Below, one piece after another: positions 42,870 through 54,721 of a stretch of DNA of 64,000 bases (position 1 is the stretch's first letter; every line of letters starts with the position of its first letter). The notes beneath the pieces are model-generated. The model saw only the letters and a list, made by a program, of their open reading frames with translations, had not been told where the DNA came from and did no database searches. The stretch is from Megamerina dolium (taxonomy: Eukaryota; Arthropoda; Insecta; Diptera; Megamerinidae): the NCBI GenBank assembly GCA_963854835.1, contig OY978525.1:111055417-111119416 (forward strand), given 5' to 3'. The position numbers were made by a program, and so were the translations under genes.

Positions 42870-44020
42870 TTGTGTGAAGCATCACCGCTACCATTGGTCA
42901 CTTTCGTTTCCGCAATAGTGATGTTGACCTCATCGTCTCCAGAGTCCAGCAACTCATCCTCCAGTAAAATCCGATTCACATACCCCACAGCATCGGATTC
43001 TGAGGAGGAGCGTCTCCTCCGTCTCCATCCGTTTTGCTACAGACTGATCGCTTGCGTGTGTTTCCAAGTCGTCTTCGAATAACAGTAGTTTTCTTCCTTT
43101 CTTCTCACCATCCAACTTGGCTATTCGCCATTTATGTGTTGAGAGGTATGGATGATATTTTTGATGATAATGGCCAGGTATCTGGGTTCCGCTGGAATCG
43201 AGACAGAGGTGCGCAGTCTACTCAGGATAGTGTCTCTCTCTCTCTCTCTATTACCTCTAGGCGCGCACCCGGTCATACTTCTCCAGCTCTGGTGATCGCA
43301 ATTCTGTACAGGTCGAGAGTACGCTGATCGGCGCAGGCAATCAACTTGACGTTGGCTTGATGCCAACCAGCTTCTCGTATAATAGGCGGAGGGCCGGTAT
43401 GCTCCTCCATCAGAGGATTGAAAATCTCTGCTAGCTTACACTCTAATAGTCTCCAATTCGATGAAGCGCTGAAGCCATCAGCATCATTCCTGCCGAACAC
43501 CTCCATTGCCAAGTCTCCTTGAAGGACTTCGCTAAAGGAGTGACCCACATTAGTTTGGCGGTGTCTTCAGATGACCGTTGGCGCTTGGTGTTACTGCAAT
43601 TGATTATATCGGCCAGAGAGTCCTTCTGTTTATCAGATCTCTCATTCTAAAATTCTCGTAGCAGTACGACGGTCCTTGTGGTTGAGTGCAGCCGCGAACA
43701 TCGGTCTGATAACCGATGTCCTGTTGGTTGGTAGTGGCAAGCTTGTGCTCGTACTAGATCTCGGGAGATTCTCGGCATGGCTAGGCCCCGGGCCCACGGC
43801 TTTCGCTGCCTCTCCCACTTTTGATTCTTGTGTTTTTGTGCTTGGTTTTTTTTCTTTAATTCCATAAAAAATCCTACGAGTATCGGAGAAGGGAAGATCC
43901 ATCTGTGCAGAGATCCGAATACACAGATAAGGCTAAATAATACGGAGGGCGCCAGGTATCCGTATACTCCGTTTGCATCTGAGCTATTTTTAATCTGGGC
44001 CACAGCCAGGCTGATTATCG
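42870..44020 (-). pseudogene. Retroelement ORF1-like remnant with DUF4780-type domain
   Basis: A GC-rich block against the AT-rich background. The minus-strand 91-codon frame (43273-43548) reads SNWRLLECKLAEIF, PPPIIREAGWHQANVKLIAC and ADQRTLDLYRIAITRAGEV, the core of the DUF4780 pattern (RDAGWHQ .. cdd..Sl.l...av). Downstream are DTILSRLRTSVSIPAE, and further on RRRRRSSSESD and LLDSGDDEVNITIAETK. Upstream (43642-44024) is serine/proline-rich sequence with TKTQESKVGEAAKAVGPGPS. DUF4780 proteins in insects are mostly ORF1-like products of retroelements. A (TC)n tract (43231-43250) and several stops break it. The partner RT is not present. Confidence 0.55.
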
Positions 44021-44359
44021 GCACGGATCGTACGACACCTTAATTCGACCCAGCAGGAGGGGAACGTGGGTGGAAGGTGGTATTGGGAGAGTGGGGGGGG
44101 GGTTGGTGCATGAACCTCTCTCCTATGTAAGACTTGCATGCTCGAATGCCCATCCGAGCCTACAAAACAATCCTTGGCTAACCGCATCAAGGCAGTCATT
44201 TCCAGCTGCACCCACGGCGAGGGTTTGGAAGAGGATTTTTGCCGGTCTAAAAACTTGTGACTAATTTTACAAAAATATTTCAGGTTTTTAATTTTTAAAA
44301 TATTAAACATTTTATTGTTATAAGTAATTAGGTAAACATCTGCAACAACATTATACGTC

Positions 44360-44470
44360 GATGGAGAGACAAAGTGCTAAAGGACCTCAGACACCTTGAT
44401 ATTTCCAACTAGCTGAAAAGAAGACATCGAAAAAACGACTAGCATAATTTTCTATGGACAACTGTAATCG
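44360..44470 (+). pseudogene. Small RTE-like LINE C-terminus fragment
   Basis: CGTCGATGGAGAGACAAAGT starts a frame RRWRDKVLKDLRHLDISN, matching the RW(R/K)..VL..L..L.IsNW region that ends the RTE proteins at 3.05 kb and 55.75 kb. The fragment is about 110 bp, decayed, and without a recognisable tail. Confidence 0.5.
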
Positions 44471-45789
44471 ATTCTCTGTTGCAATGGTAAGGAGACTGCA
44501 AAAATCGCAATACATATCGAACAAACCGTCTATATTCATAAGTAACTAAAAACAAAAAAAAAAAAAAAAATTATAAATAAATAAATTGCTATAATTTGCA
44601 TAATATGATATATTCAGGTGCTGATCTAACGATTTGTTTCAACATAATAGCTCTTTGCTTGACTTCAAGTTGTGATTGCATGCATGTGTGCATATGCCTT
44701 TGTGTGAATGTGTGTGTTTGTGTGTATTGTATGAATTTAGCATATGTAAATAAATATAAATATCTGAAAAATAAATAAAATTCATGATAAATTTTTAACT
44801 ATTCACATTATTTACATTAAATTTTTCAACACAATATTCTATACTCTAAAACTCATACTCATCATGATGGAAAAGAGGAATACTACGAGTACATACATAT
44901 AAGTAAATACATATAAGGTGTATGGATGTACGAGTAAAATATTTATTTATTTTACTAGATTCCAGACTAGTACATACCATACGATAAGTGTTTACAATAA
45001 TAGCTTAAGCCGCACTAAGAAGAATAGAGGAGCACTTGTATATGAGTACTTGTAATGTATGTAGAGACTCATACATACATAAGCTTATACCCAAAACGCC
45101 GTGAAGGTTATACATACGAGTATATACTTTAAAATTCTTTTTTATTGTATACTTTATGTTATTTGCTATCGATGGTGGTGGTGGTGATGCCGCCAGTGAT
45201 GTAGTGATAGAAGTGATCGAGTCGATGATGGCAAACTTGGGCCTCATACTTAACTTTCATAATGTTCGTCATCACTTTCACACCACTTGCTGTATTATAT
45301 TCAAATGTTGATTTCTGCTCTTAAGAGTTGAAACTTTGAGCTGAAATCTTTTCAACATTTTGATTCCACTCTTATTGTTTTGCTGTCTGTATACGAATCT
45401 GAATCTGTTTGCATTTGGGTATATGGTGCGAGTATGTGTTTTTTACCTGACCTAGGTTAAATAAATTTATTAAACAAAACACTACACATAGCACATAGCA
45501 GCATCATTTCCCGCACATCACGCTGACTTGGCACTTGTGCTACATTTACTTCAAATCTTATATAAAATAAACACATATTTATGTGCATGATAAAGGTAAA
45601 TACTCGTGCACTGTACTCCATTAGTACTAAAGTGAGTAGTGATTGTAAATTTTATTTAGTATTATTTTATGAAAGTTTTTTTTCAACCACTTTTTGTTTA
45701 GCTTTTAGTTTTCTTTATGAAAATATCTTTTCACCAACTCAGAGTTCTTTATTCGTATTTGTTTTTAAGCACTTTCATTTCAATCCAAA
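44471..45789. other. AT-rich DNA, no gene seen
   Basis: Has poly-A (44552-44569), GT-rich sequence (44690-44728), a GGTGGTGGTGGTGATG run (45172-45187) and three TACGAGTA octamers between 44884 and 45122. Frames here are AT-driven. No element recognised. Confidence 0.45.
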
Positions 45790-46738
45790 TATTGGGGGTG
45801 TGAATTAATAACCGGCCTTCTTTAGTGCTCAAAAATTATAAATTTTTAAGAATACTAAAAAAAAATTTGTCATTCAAAGTATTGTCCATCAGAAACTATG
45901 ACATTTTCCCATCTTTCTGTCAATTTAGGGATTCCATCGCAAAAGAACATCGCTGGCTTGACGGCCGGAAACGAATCAAGCCAATTTTTGATACCGGTAA
46001 CTGGAAGGAAACGTATTCCATTAAGGGCGTTCTATATGGACCGTAAAAAGTGGTAATCTAAAGGTGCCAGGTCTGTGCTATAAGGCGGTTGGGATAAAAC
46101 TTCCAATTCGCTATTAGCAAGATAGTTTTTGACTGGGATAGAATTAGCGACTCGTGTCAGGTCTCATATTCTGGCCGTTTCTCGACCATTGCTCTCTTCA
46201 ACCGCATCAATTGTTGTCGGTACAGTTCTCCCGAAATGGTTCGACCAGATCTTGGTGGAGTAATATCTCCAAATCCTCGTCTTCTTTGTCTTTGATATCA
46301 AAATCACCGTTTTTGAAGCACAAAAATCACTCCTTACACCATGTATTGGATAGAGAATTCTCGGCATACATTCTGTTTTTCCGCCAATTCTCAAATCCAT
46401 CGTGGAATAAAAAATATGATGCGCACAACCAAATAGAAAAATTTTGACTGATTTTGAAAGCAAGTGAATAGAAGACATTTCGATAGATTGATTGTAGAGC
46501 GGGACCTAGTCACCTTGACACTACGGCCAAGATAGACCTATTGTGACACACTGTGAAAATTTACAAGTACTTCTTAAGTCTAGTGTTCACTAGGAATTCA
46601 AAAACAACTTTAGGAGACTTGTCCGCTATGTCTGATGGTTCTAGGTAATCACTACCTGAGTAACGAAGCCTGGTTCATATCAGACCATTACGGTCTGATA
46701 TGATATGAAAGGCCGGTTACTAATTCATACACCCAATA
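45790..46738 (-). mobile_element. Internally deleted mariner with both TIRs
   Basis: Left TATTGGGGGTGTGAATTAAT (45790) matches the reverse complement of the right end (46738), TATTGGGTGTATGAATTAGT; both then continue ..AACCGGCCTT. So the TIR is about 29 bp with a few differences, flanked by TA. The minus-strand interior has mauritiana-type transposase pieces: NGDFDIKDKED then EDLEILLHQDLVEP (HTH region, about 46230-46310), and near 45900-46040 a degraded C-terminus (FRSIQNALNG; LNxQKDGKMS). The middle of the catalytic domain is gone, explaining the 0.95-kb length. A short palindrome ATATCAGACCATTACGGTCTGATAT lies at 46677-46701. Confidence 0.75.
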
Positions 46739-48230
46739 TATAATCGTTTGTATAAGATTCAGTAATTTTTCTGTATTTAGTATCGCAGTTTAATGAATTT
46801 ATTGATATGTCAAGTTGTACTGCTTTAAATTTCCTGTGTTCCTTTCGTTACGAAAGGATTATTTCAGTCTAATAAAATTATCTATTTTTTCGGCTCCTTT
46901 AATCTCATCTTTATGTTTGTTCCCCAATATATTTCGTTTCTGTGTACATTTCCGTTCCAGGACATTTTTCACCTATAATGAGAGAATTCTTCAAGTTGTT
47001 TTCTCCTTTAATACAGGAATCGAACGTTGTAAAATGATCAACCATTTAGTTTAAAATAGAGGCTTCTGGTGAAATGGTCTCATAATGCCAAAATTAAATT
47101 TTCGATTTCAAATGTTTGATTGATTTGATTGCAATCTGATAGAACACCACGTAGCTTTACAATGGGAAGAAATGTACTCCCAGCAGGTTTAGGGATTTTT
47201 TGGCGTTAACTGATACAACTACATCTGCGAAGACCTACATGGAATTATGTATGCTAATACATCAGCAGTTGCCCTAAAAGTATGTGTAGTGAGGTGCGGT
47301 TCCACGTATTTAAAGAACCAGTTCTGTTGTATCCGGTTCCAAGAAGAACCAAGTATTCGAATCGATTCAATAAATTATTAACCAAATAGGTTATAGAATA
47401 GAGCTTAAGGCCTCTGGTTTGTGCCCACGTGCAATCGCCAACCATCTGATCTATGGTGTTCACTCTGAATTTAGTAGTCCAGAATATGAAATGGCTTCCT
47501 TGATGGCTTCGATTTGTCGACGAAGGAATTATAATATTCCGTCGAGATGAGAAGAACAAATTTTTTCTTTTTTAGTACGTACATATGAGCAGAACACGAT
47601 GTTATCGCGGTAACCAAATACTGTGCTGAATACATCTCGTTTTGGGTTCAAAATCTACTTCAGTATGCGGGCTGTGTATGGCAAGACAAGGTCAGCAGAG
47701 AACTATTTAGTTTGTTAACACGAATTAAACCGAACACAAACACGTGAGCGGTCTGCTTTTGTGCTCATTGTGTTCGCCGTAGCCGCTTCTAGGAAGTCAT
47801 GGACGTATTCGTCTCTTGCAACTGCGCAGATCTGCGCAGATCTGGTTGAAACTCCTGGGATCAAAGAAATTTTATAGCTTACTGATATGCTAACGTACAT
47901 GCATCATTGCAACGAACACTCTTACGAAGCCTTTGGTGCCGTTCATGATTGTGTTATGACCGATCCCAAATGATCGATACCAAGGCTTGTTCTTCGGGAT
48001 ATTACAGTGATGTTTGACAAGAATTTGAGCCTACTGTATGGTGGTAATTTTGGTCTAGTGATGTCATCAGAGCCAAGGTTATTGTCGATTCTTAATGCTA
48101 TGACAATGCATGATAATCAACTTTTCTTGGTCTAAAATTGAATATAGAATATATGGCTTCAATAAGACGGCACCAAAAGTAGGGCGACACATTTTGACTC
48201 AATTTCAAAAGAAATGCTGGAAATTTTTAG
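46739..48230. other. No gene supported
   Basis: Unclassified sequence. An internal direct duplication GCGCAGATCT GCGCAGATCT occurs at about 47824-47843. Open frames up to about 100 codons (for example 47254-47559 minus) show no domains. Confidence 0.4.
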
Positions 48231-48239
48231 TTGTGCTAA

Positions 48240-48640
48240 TTCCATTTCCGGGGTTATCACACTCCACTCCACACACTCCGCGCTAGCGACATACAACTTA
48301 AAATGCCATGAGCACTATATGAATCTAACGAAGAACAACATGAGAATCATTACGGGATTATTAACAGGACATTGTACAATGAATTATCACCTAGCAAAAC
48401 TGAGAATTTTCTCTGATGCTCTTTGCGGGTTCTGCAGGGCAGAGGACAAGATCGCACAACATGTGATAGGAATATGTTCCGCTCTGATGCACAAGAGAAG
48501 TAAACATCTGGGAGATTTCATCATATCCGAGCATGAACTAAGACTGCGTGAAGTAGGACCAATACTACAACTCATCAAGGGAATTGGGCTAAGGGACATA
48601 GTCTAGATCCACGAAGGGAGCACTACTCTTGGTCCAATGA
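48240..48640 (+). pseudogene. LOA/I-group LINE C-terminus (family B, copy 1)
   Basis: A 130-codon frame reads YMNLTKNNMRIITGLLTGHC, MNYHLAKLRIFSDALCGFC, RAEDKIAQHVIGICSALMHK and RSKHLGDFII, with ..LIKGIGLRDIV at the end. The C-x2-C..H..C block after RNase H is characteristic of I/LOA-group LINE proteins. The RT and RNase H domains are absent (5' truncation). The 3' UTR begins ATCCACGAAGGGAGCACTAC. A close relative lies at 53.5-53.8 kb on the other strand. Confidence 0.75.
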
Positions 48641-49321
48641 TAATAAAAATAATAAATCATTTACGAGGCTCATTCAGGAGCTATTATGGTTTAATATGCC
48701 CAATTTTACTGAGAGCGAAATTTGGCCAAGATTCTTTAGATCCTCTCTGCAAATGGTTCATGGTTCGAAAAGTCGTATGAAATAGATTGGAATGTATAAT
48801 CTTTAAACAATTTGAATACAATATCATTATAATTATATATTGTAGTAGTCATCAACAGCAAAATACTTCATACTGAATATAATCGTTAGAAACTCATTGT
48901 AGCATACAACATAACGTACATATCACATAGTAAAGACCGACCATCAGAATATGCTACTTGCAACAAAATCATTCTATGCAACATTTACTACAAGAACAGC
49001 TTCTGTTATTGTCCAGCGCTCACAATTCAACTGATAAGATGCAAATATGTCTTGGTTATAGTGGTGATGCTGGTACTGCTGCCACTGCCATTGCCACTGT
49101 TTGTTGTTGTTGTTGTTGTTGTCGATTTCACATTGACGTTTTTGTCGGTAAATGATTGTTTAACGGAATTCAACGTATATTGACTAACTAGTTTAGGCTC
49201 ACCATAGTGGTCTGACTGTGATTTAAAGCTTTGCTATGCAATAGACGCGCACACACACAGGATCGGAAATAAGTCATAATTGACCACTGGCAACAAGATG
49301 ACGACAAGAACCATTACTACT

Positions 49322-49359
<38 letters not shown>

Positions 49360-50676
49360 AGTTACATACAGCATAAAACACGATAAAGTTTCTGAGAATT
49401 GTTGAAGCAACCAACCAACCAAGCAACCAAGCAACTAACTAGCCAGCCAGCCAGCCAGCCAGTCGCTAGTAAGCAAGCAGTCAGCAAATTCATATTCACA
49501 CAAACATACACACATGCAAACTCAATAATTCTTTTTGCCAATGATGCCGCATTGCTGATTTAATACGTACATACTAGCTTTATTGGTGCATTGGTGCGCG
49601 CTGATGTGCATCAGTGGCACAGTGGCAGTAACCGTTCAAAATATAGATGTATGACTTGTACGTACGTACTCGTACGTACATTCATACATATGATATACGT
49701 ACTAGTAGTAAAGCATTTATGTTTGAATCTATGATGAAGTAGACAATATTCACTGAATTTGTTCTTGTACTGCTATTATTATTGTTATCGTACTATTGCT
49801 GTAGGCTACTTTACGCAAGTGCGGGTTTTTTTTGTATTTTTGGAATTGCTTTTGCATTTTCTACAAGCTGATACGACAGCAAGGTAACTATTCTTTCTAA
49901 GTACTGTACATAAGGTGAATATTTGAGCATACAATAGACTGTTATCATTATTCTCGAATGTCTATACAATGATAAATATACCAAAACTATATTGCAATTT
50001 TTAAGACACATGGATATTACGAGAAACTGAAAGGTCTGTGAACTTCTTAGGCAAGGAAGAACACATCTAATGTGTCTCGGAGGTGACGAAATCTTTGATT
50101 CCTAGTACTTCTCTAGAGAGATTATTCTATGTGGAACCCTACAAAGTTCACTTAACCATGTTGGCTGCTATTATCATCATAGGGGACTCTGCCTTTTTGG
50201 TAGCATTATTACCAAGATGGGTGTCTATCAGATTAAATTTTACTAGATGCTGCCACCCTAAGCACAGTAATTTCACCTTCGTGTTGCCTTCTTCTTTAGC
50301 GATCTCTTAAACCAAATTGTTTATTGAAATTGTGTAATTTTTTGTTGCAAGAATTGATTGACTCATGATTAGTCTAAACATTCATTGTTTCCTAATAGAA
50401 AGCAATATACGAAATATTCGAAGATGTGAGAGAAAAACCTCAACCAATTATGATAACATAGCGACTGCTAAGGCATCCTTTGCGAAGGCTAATTTCATAT
50501 CAAATAGACTGAGAATAGCCGTGCTGAATATTTTCTTTCTAGTTCAAGCTAACGCTTGTCTGAGGCAAATGATATGTTAAGGGTTGAAATCATCTTCCAA
50601 ACAAGATTGATAAGTCGTTAAGTCATCTCATTTTATGGATGTATTTGATATCTGTGGATGTGATGGCCTGATAAGC
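48641..50676. other. AT-rich DNA with microsatellites, no gene
   Basis: Contains TTGTTGTTG (49101-49121), (TAC)n at 49316-49359, CAACCAACCAAG and (CCAG)n at 49410-49462, and CGTACGTACTCGTACGTACA at 49661-49680. Frames are not credible. No mobile element recognised. Confidence 0.45.
49316..49359 (+). repeat. (TAC)n microsatellite
   Basis: About 14 TAC/ACT units, nearly uninterrupted, followed 50 bp later by CAAC- and CCAG-type tetranucleotide runs. Confidence 0.95.
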
Positions 50677-51450
50677 AGACTGTTAGCAATCCTTAATTGG
50701 ATTTGTTACAAACTATGGAATTTGGCAGCTGTGTTTAGTTATACAGTGAACTATTTGATTTGCCTGAGACCAGAGCTGTTTTTCCGGTAAGAGTTCAAAA
50801 GTTGATTTGCAGGTGAGAGACCATGGAGCTTCAAATAATGATTCGGAACCGTCGTCATAATGGGCAGATCTGCTTTCAATATTTCCAGAACCAAACTCAG
50901 ATTGATTTTGCTTAAAGCGGACATACTTTGTTTGTGTCAGAGACCTGAGCTTAGAAGGAAAGCTCCAAGAGCTGGGAGCATAATTATGCAATTATGCAGG
51001 TAATAATCACTACAACAGACTGTGAGCAATCCTTAATAGAATTTGTTAGTTATATAGTGAACCCTTTGATTTGCCTGAGACGAAAAATATCATTCCAGCA
51101 GGAGCTCAAAAGTTGTTGTTTTGCCCGCTTTTCAAAGATTCGGGACCCGTGTAATAATTGCAGATGTGCTTTCAACATATCCGGACCCAAGCTCAGATTG
51201 AGTTTGTTTAAAGCAGACAAACTTTATTTGTGTCAGAGCCCCACGCTTAAAAAGAAAACTCCAAAAGCTGAGAACCTAAATGATAGCTTAATTATCTGCG
51301 AAGATAATGCTCACTGTAGCCAGACTGTGAGCAATCCTTAATCGGATTTGCTGCGAACTATGGAATTTGGCACCTGTATTTATATAGTGAACCCATTGAT
51401 TTGCCTGAGACCAGAGATGTTATTCCAGTAAGAGTTCAAAAGTTGTTTTG
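50677..51450. repeat. Tandem repeat of ~305-340 bp, two full units and a partial third
   Basis: CAGACTGTTAGCAATCCTTA or CAGACTGTGAGCAATCCTTA begins units at 50677, 51016 and 51321. Shared landmarks are GAATTTGGCA(G/C)CTGT, TATAGTGAAC, TTGATTTGCCTGAGAC, GTTCAAAAGTTG, CTCAGATTGA and GTTTGTGTCAGAG. The third unit is cut at about 51450, close to the LINE that follows. No coding potential or known family recognised. Confidence 0.9.
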
Positions 51451-51479
51451 CCCACTTTTTTCCTTTCCACATTTCCTTA

Positions 51480-52480
51480 CAGCTTTGTCAAGAATTTGAA
51501 CAAGTTAGAAAAGAAGATACTCGACCAACAACCCAAAAATATGGCTACCTTGATGTTTGGCCCAAATACACCCATACTAGCACCGTCGTCCATCCTTTGC
51601 TCAAATATCAACCAATGGGCATTGGGGGCAACTATGCGCTATAAGGAATCTTCCCATTCATGCCATTTTGGAAAAATAACTCAGAATAACTCGGAAGTTC
51701 CTGCCATAATAAACATTGCTAGCCATTCAAACTATCACTGAACACATCAAGAAGTCGAAAATTACACTGCGCAATTTTATGCGAATTTCATGGGATAAGA
51801 ACCACCACTACATCCATTTACTGGTCTTGGATCCAGGACAGCGGAACATAGAAGGAAACGAAAACGCCGACGAACTGCCAAGAAGCGGATCTGCCCTGCA
51901 AGAGGCTCTTACAGAAACGGTCTTCATACCGCTGAGTGTAGCTAAAAGAGCTATCAATATAAAATATCTAAAAATAGTGGATTGCAGGTGGAAAAATCTC
52001 ACGAAGTGCAAGACTAGTAGGTCACTATGGCGTAGATACAATCCTAAACAAACAACATTACTGATAAACAGGAACCGAAGAGACGTCTCTAGACTGACGG
52101 CAGTCATTATTGGCTTCTGGCTCATCGGAGAACAGGCGACCAAAATGGGAATGTCTCACAAAGATTTCTGTCACAGTTGTAACCAAGTGGACGAAAAGGA
52201 ATCGGTCTTCCGCTTCCTTTGTAAATTCCCTGCTCTTTGGAACCAAAGAATGAACACCCTAGGTAAACCACTTTTCAATAACATCGAGGAGTTGGCGGAA
52301 ATAAGCATCAGCAACCTCCTGAGGTTTCTAAACAGTACGAACTGGATCTAACCGTGCTGCTCACAAAAACAACCCAACGAACAGTTGGAAGCGAGGATGT
52401 GGTAACAAAACGGTGCGTAAGCGCTATTTGGACTTATGGATGAGTCACCACTTCAACCACCCAGCCAACCAACATCTATT
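51480..52480 (+). mobile_element. LOA-like LINE 3' part: RNase H C-terminus, best-preserved copy
   Basis: A 211-codon frame (51716-52351) begins in degraded RNase H and reads LLVLDPGQRNIEGNENADEL (family: WVPGHRNIEGNExADELAR), then SGSALQEAL, VAKRAINIKYLK, FWLIGEQATKMGMSHKDFCH and SCNQVDEKESVFRFLCKFP, and ends SNLLRFLNSTNWI. The 3' UTR (CAACCCAACGAACAGTTGGA .. GCGCTATTTGGACTTATGGA) ends in CCACCCAGCCAACCAAC. Upstream to about 51480 are further decayed RNase H parts. Same family as the copy at 25.5 kb. The 5' RT is missing. Confidence 0.8.
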
Positions 52481-53219
52481 TATGATAAGAGGCAAGTTCG
52501 TTTCGATCTTGTAATCAGAACCCATGCGAGCTAATGTAAAGTGAATTTTAGACCATTGCAGCGTAGACTCAGAGAATGAACTTTGGATTTAGTTTTCAAG
52601 ATTTAACAAGCAGTGTACAGAGCAGTGAGAGAGAGAGAGAGAGGGAATGAGATATCCAATCAGAAGAAAAACTCATATTGTTCCTTTCATTTTAATCCTG
52701 TGCACGACATATGATATTTCTACGCTGTAGGCAGAATTGTAGCTATCTGTCTAAAATCTTTTTATAGACGTAAATACAATAGATTAGTAGGTTTTTAGTT
52801 GAGGCTCTGTATATAACATGGCAAACAACAAAGGCTACCGAAATGGCACTTTATTTTTTTATTTAATTTTTTTTTTTTTTTGTGAATGAATCGATTGTAT
52901 TTTCGTTTGACATTTTATTTTTGATTTTTTCCTTTTTGTTTATCACCACTAAGAATCTGTATTCTACTAATGACTCAAGCGGATATTGATGAAATAAATA
53001 AGTAAAAAAAAAAAAGTATAAAAAAAAGAACAATAAGTAAAAGTCTGAATGCAGGTAACAAATATCGAAATAATAATGAATTAGGAATTTCAAATTATTA
53101 GAATATCACATTCAAAGGAATTTTGACTGCTTGTTTCGCTCTGGCATAAAGTGTGAATGCAAAATGTTTGTCATTGAATTAGTCATTGCCAATATGAGGG
53201 TGTGTTTTGTGCACTCACA

Positions 53220-53252
<33 letters not shown>

Positions 53253-53529
53253 GCTGGGACATGATACCTTAGAATGACAAACATGTTCAAACGTGCTGTC
53301 GATGTTGCTTGTTAATGAACGAACGACGGAAGGGTAAGCGAATTCAGATTGATGATTATAGCAATTTATTTTAGAAAAAAAAAAATAAATTAGAATGCAA
53401 AATAAGTTGATTCTAATAATATTTATATAGTGAATTTTTGAATCGTGCAAATCCATAGAATACTGGAAGACATAGAAGTATGTAAATCATACTTTCCTAC
53501 TGGGTATTCATATTATCGTTGGGGGGATG
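52481..53529. other. AT-rich DNA with (GA)n and (AC)n, no gene
   Basis: (GA)n at 52626-52643, poly-T at 52866-52881, (AC)n at 53224-53252. No coding or mobile features recognised. Confidence 0.45.
53224..53252 (+). repeat. (AC)n microsatellite
   Basis: Fourteen uninterrupted AC units. Confidence 0.95.
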
Positions 53530-53815
53530 TTGCACCGCAATCTATAAGATCTATTGTGCCCCCTTCGCGGAGCTAGAGTGTGTCTCTTAGCCCAGTTCCC
53601 TCGATGAATTTTAGTGTTGGTCCTATTTCACAGAGTCTAAGTTCATCCTCGGGTATGATGAAATCTCCCAGGTATTTCCTTCTCTTGTGCATTAGTGCGG
53701 AACAAGTTCCTATCACATGTTGTGCGGCCTTGTCATCTTCCCTGCAGAGCCTGCAGAGAGCATCAGAGAAAATTTCCAGTTTTGTGAGGTGATAATTCAG
53801 CCTACAGATATCATA
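53530..53815 (-). pseudogene. LOA/I-group LINE C-terminus (family B, copy 2)
   Basis: The minus strand reads LNYHLTKLEIFSDALCRLCR, EDDKAAQHVIGTCSALMHKR, RKYLGDFIIPEDELRLCEIG, PTLKFIEGTGLRD, then a stop and a 3' UTR. It matches the 48.2-kb copy residue for residue over most of its length, including the C-x2-C..H..C block. The 5' part is missing. Confidence 0.75.
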
Positions 53816-53857
53816 TAATATATGGCTTCAATAAAAAATATCATATTTATATTGGGG

Positions 53858-54362
53858 ATTATCGATTAATTTTAAAGGATTTTTTTTTTTTTTTTTGGAA
53901 AAATATCTCCTAATTTGAATAACAAAATGTATGAAGACATTATTCAAAGTATTGACCATCGCTAGCTATGATTTTTTTCCATCTTTCTGGTAGCATATGA
54001 ACTTCGTCCCAAAAAGAACTGCTCACTGTTTGAGGCAAAAAATGAATCAAGTCATTTTCGGATACCCTGTACTCTGTAAGGGCATTCTGCATCGATCGAA
54101 ACAAATGGTATTGAGACGGGACAATCTCTGCGCTATAAGGTGGGTGCGCTAAAACCTTACAGTCGCTGTTTTACAAATAATTTTTAATCGATCTTGCAAC
54201 ATGTGACCGAGCATTATCATGATGGAATATTATAGACTCATGTCTAGTTGCATATTTTGATCGATTTTCAGCGATTCCTCTCTTCAAACGAATAAATTGT
54301 ATTCGGCAGTGGTCCCCTGTTATCGTTTGACCCATTTTCAACAGCTCATAAGACAACACACC
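53858..54362 (-). pseudogene. Mariner (mauritiana-type) 3' half, abutted by a SINE
   Basis: Minus-strand reading: GVLSYELLKMGQTITGDHCR, LKRGIAENRSKYATRHESII, FHHDNARSHVARSIKNYL (54170-54225; second catalytic D in HHDNARSH), then PDYHLFRSMQNALTE-type decayed sequence, and a QKDGKKS tail. It ends in TATCGATTAATTTTAAAGGA at 53867. The N-terminal half is absent; the SINE begins at once where it should continue. Confidence 0.75.
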
Positions 54363-54369
54363 TTTCGAA

Positions 54370-54714
54370 GTGGGTGCCATAGCTCAGTGGTTTTTGTGTT
54401 GGCCTTCTGATCTGTAGGTCGTGGTTCAATCCCAGGCTGATGCATAACAAAATTAATATCAAAAAGATTTTTCTTTCGAACGGTACCTACCTGTCGGTAA
54501 GCAATTGGCAATTCTTTCGACAGTAACAACTTGCCATGAAAAAGCTTCTAAAAGAACTCTGTGACAAAAAAGTAATGTCGCAAGAGTTTTGCTGTTCGGA
54601 ACCGGCTAAAATAAATAGGTCTCTTTTAATACTGTCCAAAATTTAACACGCACAACATTAATAGAAGAGAAGCTCGGCCAATGATCCCTTCGGAGCTTTA
54701 AGTGCCACATATTT
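54370..54714 (+). mobile_element. tRNA-derived SINE, copy 4
   Basis: Box A TAGCTCAGTGG at 54380-54390 and box B GGTTCAATCCC at 54423-54433, both intact. The body shows AACGGTACCTACCTGTCGGT, GCAATTGGCAATTC, CTTGCCATGAAAAAGCTTCT and GTTCGGAACCGGCTAA. The 3' part reads GAGAAGCTCGGCCAATGATC, CTTTAAGTGCCACATATTTA, the short tail type, as in copy 5. No clear target duplication was seen. It sits exactly between two mariner copies. Confidence 0.85.
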
Positions 54715-54721
54715 ATTTTCA

